Source of the DNA: Planctomycetota bacterium
GTDB lineage: Bacteria > Planctomycetota > Phycisphaerae > UBA1845 > PWPN01
Direction of reading: 5' to 3'
NCBI GenBank assembly: GCA_029550525.1
Contig: JAKPHF010000027.1
Coordinates: 97,961-161,960, forward strand
Length of the DNA stretch: 64,000 nucleotides
The notes under the pieces were generated by a model. It saw nothing but the letters and a program-made list of their open reading frames with translations, had not been told where the DNA came from and did no database searches. Position numbers and translations under genes: made by a program. Positions 26,132 to 35,152 of the stretch are shown piece after piece. The first letter of the stretch is position 1; each line of letters starts with the position of its first letter.

Positions 26132-26596
26132 TCACAGGGGTATTTGTAAGTACGGCCGGGCCGGCCCACCGTTGACTATCTCTTGTACAATCTCCGCGAA
26201 TGATCGTCGCTGTCCGGGCCATAGCAGCCGTTCGGCGAAATCGTTCACGTGAATCCAGTCCCACTCCGTATGCTCGGCATTGAGCCGGACTTCGGCGTCG
26301 CCCGCCACCTCGGCCGCGAACACCGGGCAGTGGTAGATGGTGTCGGTCTTGGCCACGTAGAACGTTTCGACGCCGTCAGCCTGGTAGAACCGCTCGGGTG
26401 CCAGCCCCGTTTCCTCCGCCAATTCCCGCAGGGCGGCCTGCCAGGCCGTCTCGCCGGGTTCGATGCGGCCGATAACCGGTTGCCACGTCCCGCCCATGTA
26501 CCGGTCCGGCGAACGGAGCAGCAACAGGAACTCCGGCCCGTGCTCGCGATGGCGAAAGACGTACACCGTAATTAGCGAAGGTGATTCGTGCCTCAT
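26132..26596 (-). CDS. NUDIX hydrolase
   Basis: 154-aa pyrophosphohydrolase with a complete NUDIX box: GRIEPGETAWQAALRELAEETGL spread over residues about 43-65, with catalytic REUXEE. The preceding RSPDRYMGGTWQPVIG and the following YHCPVFAAEV resemble dATP pyrophosphatase or Ap4A-type members, but the substrate is not certain. The ATG at 26596 starts four bases after the dprA stop codon, so translational coupling with dprA is likely. A TTG at 26611 inside dprA is a less likely start. Confidence 0.85.
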   Translation of the reverse strand: MRHESPSLITVYVFRHREHGPEFLLLLRSPDRYMGGTWQPVIGRIEPGETAWQAALRELAEETGLAPERFYQADGVETFYVAKTDTIYHCPVFAAEVAGDAEVRLNAEHTEWDWIHVNDFAERLLWPGQRRSFAEIVQEIVNGGPARPYLQIPL

Positions 26597-26600
26597 GCTC

Positions 26601-27752
26601 TCAGGATCCAACGCGGATGAACTGATTGCCCGGCAGTTGTCGCGCCAGACCTTTGAGCTGAAGGTTCACCAGCACCGACGCGACCCGGCTGGGCGGCAAC
26701 TCCGTGGTTTCGGACAGCGCTTCGAGCGATTGTCCCTGCCGATCGAGGGCATCGAGGACCCGCCGCTCCTCTGCCCCCAGCTTGCTCACTGTTGCTGCGA
26801 CCAACGTTTGCTCCACAGTGACATCCGGCTCGATGGTTTTGACGATCTCGCCCACGCCGCCCAGTTCTTCCAGGATGTCTTCGACGCAACAAACCAGTTT
26901 GGCGTGCTGGTCGCGGATGAGCGTATTCGTCCCTCTGGAGAACTCCGAGTCGATCCGGCCCGGGATGGCGAACACCTCGCGGTTGTAGTCGGAGGCGAAT
27001 TCGGCCGTTTTGAGCGAGCCGCTGTGCCGTGCCGCCTCGACCACCAGCACGCCGAGCGACATGCCCGCGATGATGCGGTTGCGAGGCACGAAATGGCTCG
27101 AATCCGGCGCGGCATCCATGGGCAATGCACTGACCAGTGCGCCCGACTCCACGATGCGCTCGGCGAGACCCGCATGCTCGGGCGGATAGACGGTGCTCAA
27201 TCCATTGCCGAGCACGGCGATCGTACGTCCGCCCGCCTCCATCGCGCCCTTGTGGGCCTCGCCGTCCACGCCGCGAGCCAGACCGGAGACCACGGTCATT
27301 CCGCGGCCGGCCAACTGGTGCGCGAATCGCCGGGCCTGCTCGCGGCCATACATCGTGCAGCGTCGAGCGCCCACGATACCCAGCGCAACTGCATCCTGCC
27401 GTTCGAGTCGTCCCTTGACGTACAGCACGATGGGGGCGTCGGGAATCTGTTGGAGCCCGGGCGGATACTCCGGATCTTCGCGACACAGAATCCGGACGCC
27501 GCAGCGGCCCGCTCGTTCGAGTTCGCCTTCCACGTCGGCGCGGTCACGGCCACGGGCCACGGTCTCCGCCGTTTGGCGACCGAAGCCTTTGACGCCCGCC
27601 AGTTGCGTGGCGTTCGCGGCCAACGCGTTGCGCAGCGAGCCGAAATGCTCGATCAGCCGGCCGAAATGGACCGGCCCGATCTCCGGCGTTAGCGCCCATC
27701 GCAGGTGCTCGATGGCAGCGGCCGAGGCTACAGGATGTGAGGAGCCCGCCAT
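26601..27752 (-). CDS. dprA: DNA processing protein DprA (Smf)
   Basis: Loads RecA on incoming single-stranded DNA during transformation. 383 aa: an N-terminal helix-hairpin-helix-like region (GVKGFGRQTAETVARG), the Rossmann-type core with VGARRCTMYG, VVSGLARGVDGEAHKGAM, TIAVLGNGLSTVYPPEH, FVPRNRIIAGMS, VVEAARHSGSLKTAEFA and FAIPGRIDS, and a C-terminal winged helix (LDALDRQGQSLEALSETTEL). The ATG at 27752 precedes a short Ala/Ser-rich N-terminus. Its presence suggests, but does not prove, natural competence. Confidence 0.95.
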   Translation of the reverse strand: MAGSSHPVASAAAIEHLRWALTPEIGPVHFGRLIEHFGSLRNALAANATQLAGVKGFGRQTAETVARGRDRADVEGELERAGRCGVRILCREDPEYPPGLQQIPDAPIVLYVKGRLERQDAVALGIVGARRCTMYGREQARRFAHQLAGRGMTVVSGLARGVDGEAHKGAMEAGGRTIAVLGNGLSTVYPPEHAGLAERIVESGALVSALPMDAAPDSSHFVPRNRIIAGMSLGVLVVEAARHSGSLKTAEFASDYNREVFAIPGRIDSEFSRGTNTLIRDQHAKLVCCVEDILEELGGVGEIVKTIEPDVTVEQTLVAATVSKLGAEERRVLDALDRQGQSLEALSETTELPPSRVASVLVNLQLKGLARQLPGNQFIRVGS

Positions 27753-28050
27753 GGCACACCAGCGTACTTGCCCTGATCGCCTCGGACAACCGAATAGGCC
27801 GGATGAACGGTGTCGCAGCTAGCTAGAGCCGGCAATGTGGCAAGCCTCCCGGTCAGGCTCTGTCCTTGGCAGGGGGCGGCGACGAAAGGCAGGAGGTCCC
27901 GCCAGTTGACGTCGAAACGCCGTTTTGCGACACTACACTCTACCGGGTAAGCCGACCGGGCCTTTCTCGCCCCGCGGTTTTCACCTTTGTTATGCTTTGG
28001 TTACAACAGTCCGTTCCCGTCGGGTGTGGCGGGGCAGGGAGATCCAGTCG

Positions 28051-28614
28051 ATGTCGGTCAAGGCCAGTGAACTCAAAAAAGGGCAAGTGATACTGCACGA
28101 GGGCACGCGGTATACGATCAAGGACATTCAGCATGTCGCCAAGGGTAATTGGCGCAGCTACTACCAGATCAAGCTGAAGAACTTCAACACGGGCCAAGTC
28201 ATCGACCAGCGGTTCGCCGTGGATGACCGCGTCGAGACGTTGTTCGTCCAGACCAAGGAGTTCGAGTACCTCTACCGCGACGGTGACAGTCTCGTCCTCG
28301 CCGACCCCGAAACCTACGATCAGACGCCCGTGCCCGTGGACATCGTGGGCGACGGTATGCAGTTTCTCAAAGAGAACTTCCGGCTGACCTGCAACATTAT
28401 CGACGGCCAGATCGTCAGCGCCGACCTGCCTATCGTGGTTGAACTGGAGGTCAAGGATACGCCTCCTGCCATCAAAGGCGCCACTGCCACCAACCAGAAC
28501 AAGGAGGCCATTCTCGAGACCGGGGCCAAGATCAAGGTTCCGCCATTCGTTGAGAATGGCGACCGCGTCCGGGTGGACACCCGCACAGGCGAGTACCTCG
28601 AGCGCGCCAAGTAG
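28051..28614 (+). CDS. efp: Elongation factor P
   Basis: Rescues ribosomes stalled at polyproline. 187 aa, normal length. The KOW-like domain I starts SVKASELKKGQVILHEGTRY; domains II and III include FEYLYRDGDSLVLADPETYDQ and IVVELEVKDTPPAIKG. The domain I loop reads HVAKGNWRSYYQ, where typical EF-P has KPGKGGAF or PGRGGAF. Aligned without gaps, the tip Lys/Arg that is lysylated or rhamnosylated elsewhere is Asn (N33 here). The ATG at 28051 follows GGGAGA. The terminator behind it is strong. Divergent from dprA. Confidence 0.93.
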   Translation: MSVKASELKKGQVILHEGTRYTIKDIQHVAKGNWRSYYQIKLKNFNTGQVIDQRFAVDDRVETLFVQTKEFEYLYRDGDSLVLADPETYDQTPVPVDIVGDGMQFLKENFRLTCNIIDGQIVSADLPIVVELEVKDTPPAIKGATATNQNKEAILETGAKIKVPPFVENGDRVRVDTRTGEYLERAK

Positions 28615-28669
28615 TCCTTCTGTCGATCGCGCGACCGCTCTCGCCGAGTCGAAAACCAGCACGCTTTTC

Positions 28670-28706
28670 AAGCCCGGGGAATCTCAGGATCCCCGGGCTT
28701 TGCATT
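28670..28706 (+). terminator. Terminator of efp
   Basis: Perfect 11-base stem AAGCCCGGGGA/TCCCCGGGCTT (28670-28680/28690-28700) with a nine-base loop, followed by TGCATTT. The U run is short, so termination efficiency is uncertain. Confidence 0.65.
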
Positions 28707-29297
28707 TCCAGGCCCGCTGTTCGCGATGCCGGACGTCGGCCTATGATGTTCGCGCGAGGCCTGCGTCCGTTTGCTGACCCGCCTGTCGGGCAACAACGTA
28801 CCTTGCCATGTCCGATAATGTGGGATAGTATTCGGGAGCCGGTTATCCGTCTGAGTCCGCACGCCCACCTGGGGCAATTCCTGAGCGGGTCCGTAACCGG
28901 CACCGAAGGGTGAGGGAGGTTTCGCGGCGAACTGGTCGCCGCGGAATGGGCACCTTCCCCGCTCATTCCGTGCCGTCGTTGCGTTCAACCTCCCATTGCG
29001 AGAGATAACGCCATGCGTAACAGGACCTTAGACCTGCGGTTGCCGCCTGGGTTTTTTCTCGTACCGGTGTCGGCACCCGCTTGACCGACCGATGAACCGC
29101 AGCCCTGACCAGCCGGTGTTGGGACAAACGCCCAGTAAGATACGGGCCGATTCTGCCGATACTGAGAGGCTGCGGCCGCGGGCGCACTGAATTTTTCCGC
29201 TGTTCAACAGGCCATGAGCCGCATTTGGTCCGATTATTACGACGTGTCACCGAGTTGACGGACGACGGCACGATTCTCTTTCCAATGGTGTAGATGC
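28707..29297. other. Long, partly structured leader region upstream of glgP
   Basis: 590 bases with no convincing gene. It contains two hairpins in series, TTCGCGGCGA/TCGCCGCGGAA (28921-28946, one bulge) and CGGAATG/CATTCCG (about 28942-28972). A CTGGGTTTTTTCTC stretch lies near 29046. I could not match it to a known riboswitch. Confidence 0.4.
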
Positions 29298-31856
29298 ATG
29301 AATCCCGTTCGTAGTTTCACTGTACTGCCCCGTCTCCCGGAGCCGCTGAAGCCGCTGCGCGAGTTGACCTACAACCTTTGGTGGACCTGGAATCCGGCCG
29401 CCATCGAGCTGTTCCGGCGCCTCGATCTGGACCTTTGGCGTGAACTGCGTCATAACCCGGTGGCCATGCTGGCCAAGCTGCGCCAGGAACGGCTGGACCG
29501 CCTGGCTCGCGACCCGGCGTACATCGCCTCGCTCGAGCGCGTGCTCGACAGCCTCGAGGCCTACATGAATCGCACCACCTGGTTCGAGGAGCAGTTCCCC
29601 AAGGAGCCGATCGGCACGATCGCGTACTTCTCGGCGGAGTTCGGGCTGCACGAGTCGCTCCCGATCTACGCGGGCGGCCTGGGCATCCTGGCTGGCGACC
29701 ATCTCAAGAGCGCCAGCGACCTCGGATTGCCGCTGGTCGGCGTGGGCCTGCTCTATCGGCAGGGCTACTTCCATCAGTACCTCACGAACGACGGATATCA
29801 GTTCGAGGACTACCCCGACCTGGACTTCTCGCAGCTTCCGCTGCAGGCCGTCCGTGACGACGACGGAAATCAGTTGACCGTTTCGATCGATGTCGGGCAC
29901 CATCCGGTGGACGCCTACATCTGGCAGGTCACTGTGGGGCGGGTCAAGCTCTATCTGCTCGACACCAACGTGCCGACGAACCGACCCGAGGATCGCGACA
30001 TCACCGCGCGTCTCTACGGCGGCGACCAGGAGATGCGCATCCGTCAGGAGATCGTGCTGGGTATCGGCGGAATTCGTGCCCTCTCGGCGCTGGGCATTCA
30101 TCCGTCGGTCTGCCACATGAACGAGGGCCACTCGGCCTTCCTGGCCGTCGAACGCATTCACGAACAGATGCGTCAGCACGGGTTGAGCTTCCGCGAAGCC
30201 CGGGAGGCGGTGGCCACCGGCAGCGTGTTCACCACGCATACGCCCGTGCCGGCCGGCATCGACCGGTTCAGCCCGCAACTCGTGACCAAGTATCTGGGCA
30301 GCTACTGCCAGGCGCTCGGCATCAATCTTGAGACGTTGCTGGAGTTGGGCCGCATGAACGTCGCCGACAAGGCTGAGCCGTTCTGCATGGCTGTGCTCGC
30401 GCTACGACTGAGCTACCTCAGCAACGGCGTGAGTCAGATCCACGGCGACGTCAGCCGCAAGATGTTCAGCGGCGTCTATCCGGGCGTGCCCGTGAACGAA
30501 GTGCCCATCACGTCGATCACCAACGGCGTGCACACGCGAAGCTGGCTCTCCCGCGAAGTGGCCCACCTGTTCGACCAGTATCTCGGCCCGCAGTGGGCGG
30601 AAGATCCCATGAACGCCGCGATCTGGCAGCGCGTGGACCTGATTCCCGACGCCGAGTTGTGGCGGTCGCACGAGCGGCTCCGCGAACGGCTGGTCGGGTT
30701 TGCCCGCCGCCGCGTCAAGATGCAGCTCATCTCCCGCGGCGCGCCGCCCGCCGAGGTGGACACCGCCGACGAGATCCTCGATCCGGAGGCGCTGACCATC
30801 GGGTTTGCTCGCCGATTCGCGTCGTACAAGCGGGCGTTGCTGCTGTTCCGCGACCAGGAGCGGCTGACCCGTATCGTCACCGATCCGCATCGGCCCGTGC
30901 AGATCCTCATCGCCGGCAAGGCCCACCCCAAGGACGAGGGCGGCAAGGAACTCATCAAACGCATCGTGCAGTTCGCCAAGCAGCCGCACCTGCGCAACCG
31001 TATCGTCTTTATCGAAGATTACGACATGACCGTCGCTCGGCTGCTCGTCGAAGGCGTGGACGTGTGGCTTAACACGCCCATCAAGCTGCATGAGGCCAGC
31101 GGCACGAGCGGCATGAAGGTCACGCCCAACGGCGGGCTCAACATGTCCATCCTTGACGGCTGGTGGCCCGAAGGCTACGACGGGACCAACGGCTGGGCCA
31201 TCGGCGACCGCCGCATCTACGGGAACCAGGACTACCAGGACTTCATGGAGTCCGAGAGCATCTACGATCTGCTCGAAAAGGAAGTCATCCCGCGGTTCTA
31301 CGATCGCGGCAGCGACGGCCTGCCCCGCCGATGGATTCAGATGATGAAGGCGTCCATGCGGACCTGCTGTCCCATGTTCAGCGCTCATCGCATGGTGCGC
31401 GAATACACCGAGCGCTTCTATCTGCCGGCGGCCCGGCGATGGAACCGGTTCGTCGAGGACGGTTACAAGATTACCAAGAGTGTCGCGGATTGGCGCCACA
31501 AGTTGCAGGAGAAGTGGGACGAGGTGCAGATCGAGGGCGTGTACGCCGAGATCCCCAAGGAGCCGCAGGTTGGTCAGAATCTGCCGGTGAAGGCCGAGAT
31601 CAGGCTCGGCTCGATCAGTCCGGAAGAAGTGTCGGTCGAGCTGTACTACGGCCCGCTCGATCCTCGCGGCGCCATCACCACCGGCGCGTCCGTGCCGCTC
31701 AAGTGTGACGGCTCGAACGGCACGCCCGGCGTGTACAAGTTCTCCGGCGCGTTGCCTTGCGAGTACAGCGGCCAGTACGGCTACGCCCTGCGGATCGTAC
31801 CGCATCACCCCGAGATGGCCGCCCGCTACAACGTGGGCCTGGTCCGCTGGGGCTAA
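29298..31856 (+). CDS. glgP: Alpha-glucan (glycogen) phosphorylase, GT35
   Basis: Releases glucose 1-phosphate from alpha-1,4-glucans with pyridoxal phosphate. At 852 aa it belongs to the divergent short phosphorylase branch with an N-terminal DUF3417-like domain (ELTYNLWWTWNPAAIELFRR). Visible blocks: YFSAEFGLHESLPIYAGGLG, ICHMNEGH-type (VCHMNEGHSAFLAVE), TTHTPVPAG, GFARRFASYKRALLLF, IAGKAHPKDEGGKELIK, and the PLP-site region KLHEASGTSGMKVTPNGG, with Lys after GTSGM. The C-terminal extra beta-domain (KAEIRLGSISPEEVSVELYY) is typical of this branch. No clear ribosome-binding site precedes the ATG. Confidence 0.93.
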   Translation: MNPVRSFTVLPRLPEPLKPLRELTYNLWWTWNPAAIELFRRLDLDLWRELRHNPVAMLAKLRQERLDRLARDPAYIASLERVLDSLEAYMNRTTWFEEQFPKEPIGTIAYFSAEFGLHESLPIYAGGLGILAGDHLKSASDLGLPLVGVGLLYRQGYFHQYLTNDGYQFEDYPDLDFSQLPLQAVRDDDGNQLTVSIDVGHHPVDAYIWQVTVGRVKLYLLDTNVPTNRPEDRDITARLYGGDQEMRIRQEIVLGIGGIRALSALGIHPSVCHMNEGHSAFLAVERIHEQMRQHGLSFREAREAVATGSVFTTHTPVPAGIDRFSPQLVTKYLGSYCQALGINLETLLELGRMNVADKAEPFCMAVLALRLSYLSNGVSQIHGDVSRKMFSGVYPGVPVNEVPITSITNGVHTRSWLSREVAHLFDQYLGPQWAEDPMNAAIWQRVDLIPDAELWRSHERLRERLVGFARRRVKMQLISRGAPPAEVDTADEILDPEALTIGFARRFASYKRALLLFRDQERLTRIVTDPHRPVQILIAGKAHPKDEGGKELIKRIVQFAKQPHLRNRIVFIEDYDMTVARLLVEGVDVWLNTPIKLHEASGTSGMKVTPNGGLNMSILDGWWPEGYDGTNGWAIGDRRIYGNQDYQDFMESESIYDLLEKEVIPRFYDRGSDGLPRRWIQMMKASMRTCCPMFSAHRMVREYTERFYLPAARRWNRFVEDGYKITKSVADWRHKLQEKWDEVQIEGVYAEIPKEPQVGQNLPVKAEIRLGSISPEEVSVELYYGPLDPRGAITTGASVPLKCDGSNGTPGVYKFSGALPCEYSGQYGYALRIVPHHPEMAARYNVGLVRWG

Positions 31857-31893
31857 ACCACCCATCCACAAGCGAACAACCAAACAAGCAAAC

Positions 31894-31925
31894 AAGCGGC
31901 GGGGCTTGACCCCGCCGCTTCTGTT
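31894..31925 (+). terminator. Terminator of glgP; fourth copy of the palindromic repeat
   Basis: Perfect 11-base stem AAGCGGCGGGG/CCCCGCCGCTT (31894-31904/31910-31920), loop CTTGA, followed by CTGTTTG. The core is the reverse complement of the repeat at 3847. Confidence 0.65.
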
Positions 31926-32042
31926 TGAGCTCAGTACGCTCGTGAAGCCGCCTCTTCTTGTTCTCAGTTCAACCCCGAACCATGCCGTTCCCCCGCTGTT
32001 TTCCTTTGAAACCCAGTTCGCTCCCCCGGTATACTGCCCGCC

Positions 32043-33251
32043 ATGAACCAACAACGCCGCTTCACCCGATCGTGGCCCTGTCTTGTTTGTGCTTTGTGTT
32101 GTGTTTCGCTCGCCCAAGCGGTGGAACCCGCGGCCGCAGCGGACGAGCTGCGGATCTCGGGCGGGCCCTACCTGCAAGCGCCCTCGCCGAGGAGCATGAC
32201 GCTGGTCTGGACGACGAACCGCAAGTGCACGTCGAAAGTGGAGTACGGCTTGTCGGCGGATCGCTTGACCGAGACGGTCCGAGCGGCACAGCATGGTTTG
32301 GTCGATGCCAACACCACGCTGCACCGCGTCATCGTGAACGGCTTGCGGCCCGGGACGAAGTATTACTATCGCGTCACCTCGACGGAGATCCTCGAGTTCA
32401 AGCCCTACAAGGTGAAGTACGGGCCGAGTGTGCAGAAAGAGGGCTACTTCACCACGCTCGATCCGGCCAAGGAGCGCTTTTCGTTCTGCGTCATCAACGA
32501 CCGGCACGACCGGGCCGCGGAATTGCGGCAGGCGCTGGCGTCCATCGACTGGGAGGGGGTGGACCTGGTCATCGCTTTGGGCGACGTGATGAACGACCCC
32601 ATGAGCGAGACGCAGATTTTCGAGAAGTTCATCAATCCGTGCGTCGAGGCCTTCGCCAGCCGCATTCCCCTCGTGCTCGTGCGGGGCAATCACGAAACCC
32701 GCGGACTCATGGCCCGCAGTCTGATGGAGTATTTCCCCACCGCGAGCGGGCGGTTCTATTACTCCTTCGTGCACGGGGGCGTGCATTTCCTCCTGTTGGA
32801 CGGTGGCGAGGATAAGGCGGATACCAGCCCGGAATACAGCGGGCTGGCCGCCTTCGACGATTACCTGGCCGAGCAGACCGACTGGCTGCGGCGCGAATTG
32901 CAGAGCCAGAATTTTGCCGACGCCCGCTTTCGCATCTGCCTCTTGCACATCCCGCCGGCAGTGGATGCGCGTGAAGACGAGAAAAAGTTCATTCGGTCCC
33001 CGTGGATCCGGAATCACTGGAGTCCGTTGCTGGGGCAGGCCGGCATCGACCTGATGCTCTCGGGTCACACGCACCGTTATACCGAGCTGCCCGCCGACGA
33101 GGATCGCGCGTATCCGCTGGTCATCGGCGGGACCGACACGGTCATCCGCGTGGATGTCTCGCCGGAGCAGCTGCGGCTGGCAACGTTCAAGAATGACGGC
33201 ACGCTGCTGTCGCGCCCGCCGGACGTCCCGGCACGCAAGCCGGCAAAGTAA
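32043..33251 (+). CDS. Exported metallophosphoesterase, purple-acid-phosphatase-like
   Basis: 402 aa with a signal peptide (about 1-27). A fibronectin-III-like N-terminal domain (GGPYLQAPSPRSMTLVWTTN; VNGLRPGTKYYYRV) is followed by a calcineurin-type phosphoesterase: INDRHDR (DxH), ALGDVMND (GDxxxD), VRGNHETRG (GNHE), LLHIPPA and LSGHTHRYTE (GHTH). The domain order is that of purple acid phosphatases, but the second motif lacks the usual charge-transfer Tyr (GDVMND instead of GDxxY). It probably acts on phosphoesters outside the cytoplasm. Confidence 0.85.
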   Translation: MNQQRRFTRSWPCLVCALCCVSLAQAVEPAAAADELRISGGPYLQAPSPRSMTLVWTTNRKCTSKVEYGLSADRLTETVRAAQHGLVDANTTLHRVIVNGLRPGTKYYYRVTSTEILEFKPYKVKYGPSVQKEGYFTTLDPAKERFSFCVINDRHDRAAELRQALASIDWEGVDLVIALGDVMNDPMSETQIFEKFINPCVEAFASRIPLVLVRGNHETRGLMARSLMEYFPTASGRFYYSFVHGGVHFLLLDGGEDKADTSPEYSGLAAFDDYLAEQTDWLRRELQSQNFADARFRICLLHIPPAVDAREDEKKFIRSPWIRNHWSPLLGQAGIDLMLSGHTHRYTELPADEDRAYPLVIGGTDTVIRVDVSPEQLRLATFKNDGTLLSRPPDVPARKPAK

Positions 33252-33731
33252 GCACTGGCCCCGCATTCGCAGTGGACTTGGTCTAATGCGGATGAGGTGA
33301 GTCTTTGGTGCTTGTCATTCCAGACGAAACGGTTCGTGTCACCAAGCTGACCGAGGATGGACTTTGCCGCGAAATCGCGGTCATGCGACGACGTTCGGGC
33401 CCGGGCAGGCTTCTGGTTAACGGATGATTGGTATCTGGGTGTGCTCGCGACGGCGCGAGAAAAGGCTGGTATGTAGGCCCGAATTGGGGGTCCGCCGCCG
33501 GCCTATTCTGCTGCAACTATCGGCCTGGCAATAGCTTGTGCCTTGTTGGCCGTGGGCTGCGAATTTCCTTGCAAACCTGGCGGAGTGCCCTTGACAGCGA
33601 TTCGCCAATAGGTACACTAACCGGTCTGCGTCTCACTCCGGCGCCCAGGCGGCGGTGCAAACCACGCTGCGGGGCCGGAGAGGCAGGATAGAATCAGGTT
33701 CAACTGGCTGTTGCGGTAGCTGAGGTTTTAG
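33252..33731. other. Region between phosphoesterase and S10 operon
   Basis: 480 bases holding the operon promoter (listed separately) and about 110 bases of leader. A possible 39-codon reading frame starts at GTG 33308 behind GAGGTGA and ends at 33427. Its codon use is not typical of the neighbours and I do not call it a gene. Confidence 0.4.
33591..33618 (+). promoter_or_regulatory. Predicted promoter of the S10 superoperon
   Basis: Perfect -35 TTGACA (33591-33596), 16-base spacer and TACACT (33613-33618, four of six). It is the best promoter match in the window and lies about 115 bases upstream of rpsJ. The spacer length and -10 type match the promoter predicted at 62392. Confidence 0.7.
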
Positions 33732-34040
33732 ATGGACGGCGAACGGATCAGGATTCGGATGGAGGCTTACGACCCCCGGTCACTGGACGCGTCGGCGCGA
33801 GAGATCGTCGATCAAGCCAAGCGTACCAATGCCCGTGTGTGCGGCCCCATTCCGCTGCCCACCCGCGTCGAGCGGTACACCGTTCTTCGTTCTCCTCACA
33901 TCGACAAGAAATCCCGCGAACAGTTCGAGATGCGGACGCACAAGCGTCTGATCGACATCTACGAACCCACAGCCCGAACCGTTGAGGCCTTGAACCGGCT
34001 GGTGGTGCCGGCTGGTGTCTTTGTCAAGATCAAGGCCTAA
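33732..34040 (+). CDS. rpsJ: 30S ribosomal protein S10
   Basis: 102 aa, normal length; also NusE, the NusB partner. [20 protein letters not shown] and [20 protein letters not shown] with [15 protein letters not shown] are textbook. First gene of the superoperon, behind a strong promoter. Unlike in many bacteria, no rpsL, rpsG, fusA or tuf gene precedes it, and a 358-base gap separates it from rplC. Confidence 0.98.
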   Translation: MDGERIRIRMEAYDPRSLDASAREIVDQAKRTNARVCGPIPLPTRVERYTVLRSPHIDKKSREQFEMRTHKRLIDIYEPTARTVEALNRLVVPAGVFVKIKA

Positions 34041-34398
34041 ATTGGCGTGCGCGTCGGAACCGCTTGGTCAATCCTCGAGTAGGGCCCCGGCCCCAGGAGC
34101 GATATTGCCAGGCCAGGCTCACGGCGCCACATAGCCAGAGCCCTGCATCGTGTCAGGATGACAGGCTGACCTGGTGGGTTGAACCCCGCGCCGATGCCGG
34201 CGGAATCTCGGCGGCCGGAGCGGGGGCCCGAGGAGGCAGCTGGTCCCCAGGGAGGAATCCCGCGGGGACGCGATGGCAGGGTGACCTTGCGTCACACTGT
34301 TTTTTGGGAAAATCAGGCCGTGTGAGCGTTATCGCACGGCATGCGACTCGAGTGGCGAGAGCCTTTTTCGAAAGGCTCTTGCAGGGAAGTCTCTGCAT
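34041..34398. other. 358-base gap between rpsJ and rplC
   Basis: No gene seen. It includes GTTTTTTGGGAAAA near 34299-34312 and the leader hairpin listed next. A gap this long at this place is unusual and suggests a control point. Confidence 0.45.
34358..34379 (+). promoter_or_regulatory. rplC: Leader hairpin of rplC
   Basis: Perfect nine-base stem AGAGCCTTT/AAAGGCTCT closed by a UUCG tetraloop, ending 19 bases before the rplC start. It is followed by GCAG...CTGC, which could pair around the purine-rich ribosome-binding region. Confidence 0.55.
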
Positions 34399-35055
34399 AT
34401 GGCAGCTGCGGCACTGATTGGCAAGAAAATCGGGATGACCCGGATCTACACTGCGGACGGCGAAGCCGTTCCCGTGACCGTGATCCAGGCGGGGCCGTGC
34501 ACGGTCCTGCAGGTCAAGAAGAGCGATGGCAAGGACGGCTATAACGCGGTTCAGCTCGGGTTCGAGGACGTCAAGCCGCACCGCTCGACGCTGCCCATGA
34601 TCGGGCACGCGGCGGCGGCCGGCACCGGGCCCAAGCGGATCATCCGCGAGGTCCCCATGCCCACCGTGCCCGAAGACAACGCGGGCGACGTCTGGACGGT
34701 CGAGGTGTTCGAGGCGGCCGGGACGAAGCACGTGGACGTGGTGAGTACCACCAAAGGCCGCGGATACACCGGCGTCATGAAGCGGTACGGATTCGGCGGC
34801 CAGCCAGCGTCTCACGGTACCGAGCGCAAGCATCGCAGCCCCGGTGCCATCGGCGGCATGTCCCAGCGAGGCCGCGGCCAAGCAGTCAAGAAGGGCAAGC
34901 GCATGGCCGGCCACTCGGGCAACGTCCGACGGACCTCCCGCAATCAGGAGCTCGTGCGGGTGGACAAGGAGAACCATCTGCTGCTCGTCAAGGGCAGCGT
35001 TCCGGGACCCAACGGGGTCTACGTGCTGGTTCGGCAGGCCAAGGCCAAGAAGTAA
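34399..35055 (+). CDS. rplC: 50S ribosomal protein L3
   Basis: 218 aa. Core motifs: LIGKKIGMTRIYTADGEAVP, then KGRGYTGVMKRYGFGGQPAS followed by HGTERKHRSPGAIGGMSQ (the loop that reaches the peptidyl transferase centre). Lys-rich C-terminus. The ATG at 34399 follows the leader hairpin. A 97-base spacer with a short repeat separates it from rplD. Confidence 0.98.
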   Translation: MAAAALIGKKIGMTRIYTADGEAVPVTVIQAGPCTVLQVKKSDGKDGYNAVQLGFEDVKPHRSTLPMIGHAAAAGTGPKRIIREVPMPTVPEDNAGDVWTVEVFEAAGTKHVDVVSTTKGRGYTGVMKRYGFGGQPASHGTERKHRSPGAIGGMSQRGRGQAVKKGKRMAGHSGNVRRTSRNQELVRVDKENHLLLVKGSVPGPNGVYVLVRQAKAKK

Positions 35056-35107
35056 CGAGGAAGAGCGTCAGGCGTCAATGGGCTGCCAGGGGCGAAAACT
35101 CGCATAC

Positions 35108-35150
35108 TGACCGCCGGCCACTGACAACCGACAATCGACAACGGACAGAG
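35108..35150. repeat. CACTGACAACCGACAATCGA repeat in the rplC-rplD gap
   Basis: Three to four imperfect copies of a nine-base unit (GACAACCGA, GACAATCGA, GACAACGGA). The flank CCGGCCACTGACAAC is shared with a copy at about 20515-20535 between the two clpP genes. Confidence 0.7.
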
Positions 35151-35152
35151 CA

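Noticed and set aside
27906..27939. TTGACG...TACACT as the efp promoter
   Set aside because: The spacer is 22 bases, too long for a standard promoter.
30402..33266. 954-codon minus-strand frame opposite glgP and the phosphoesterase
   Set aside because: Spans two clear plus-strand genes; composition typical of an antisense shadow.
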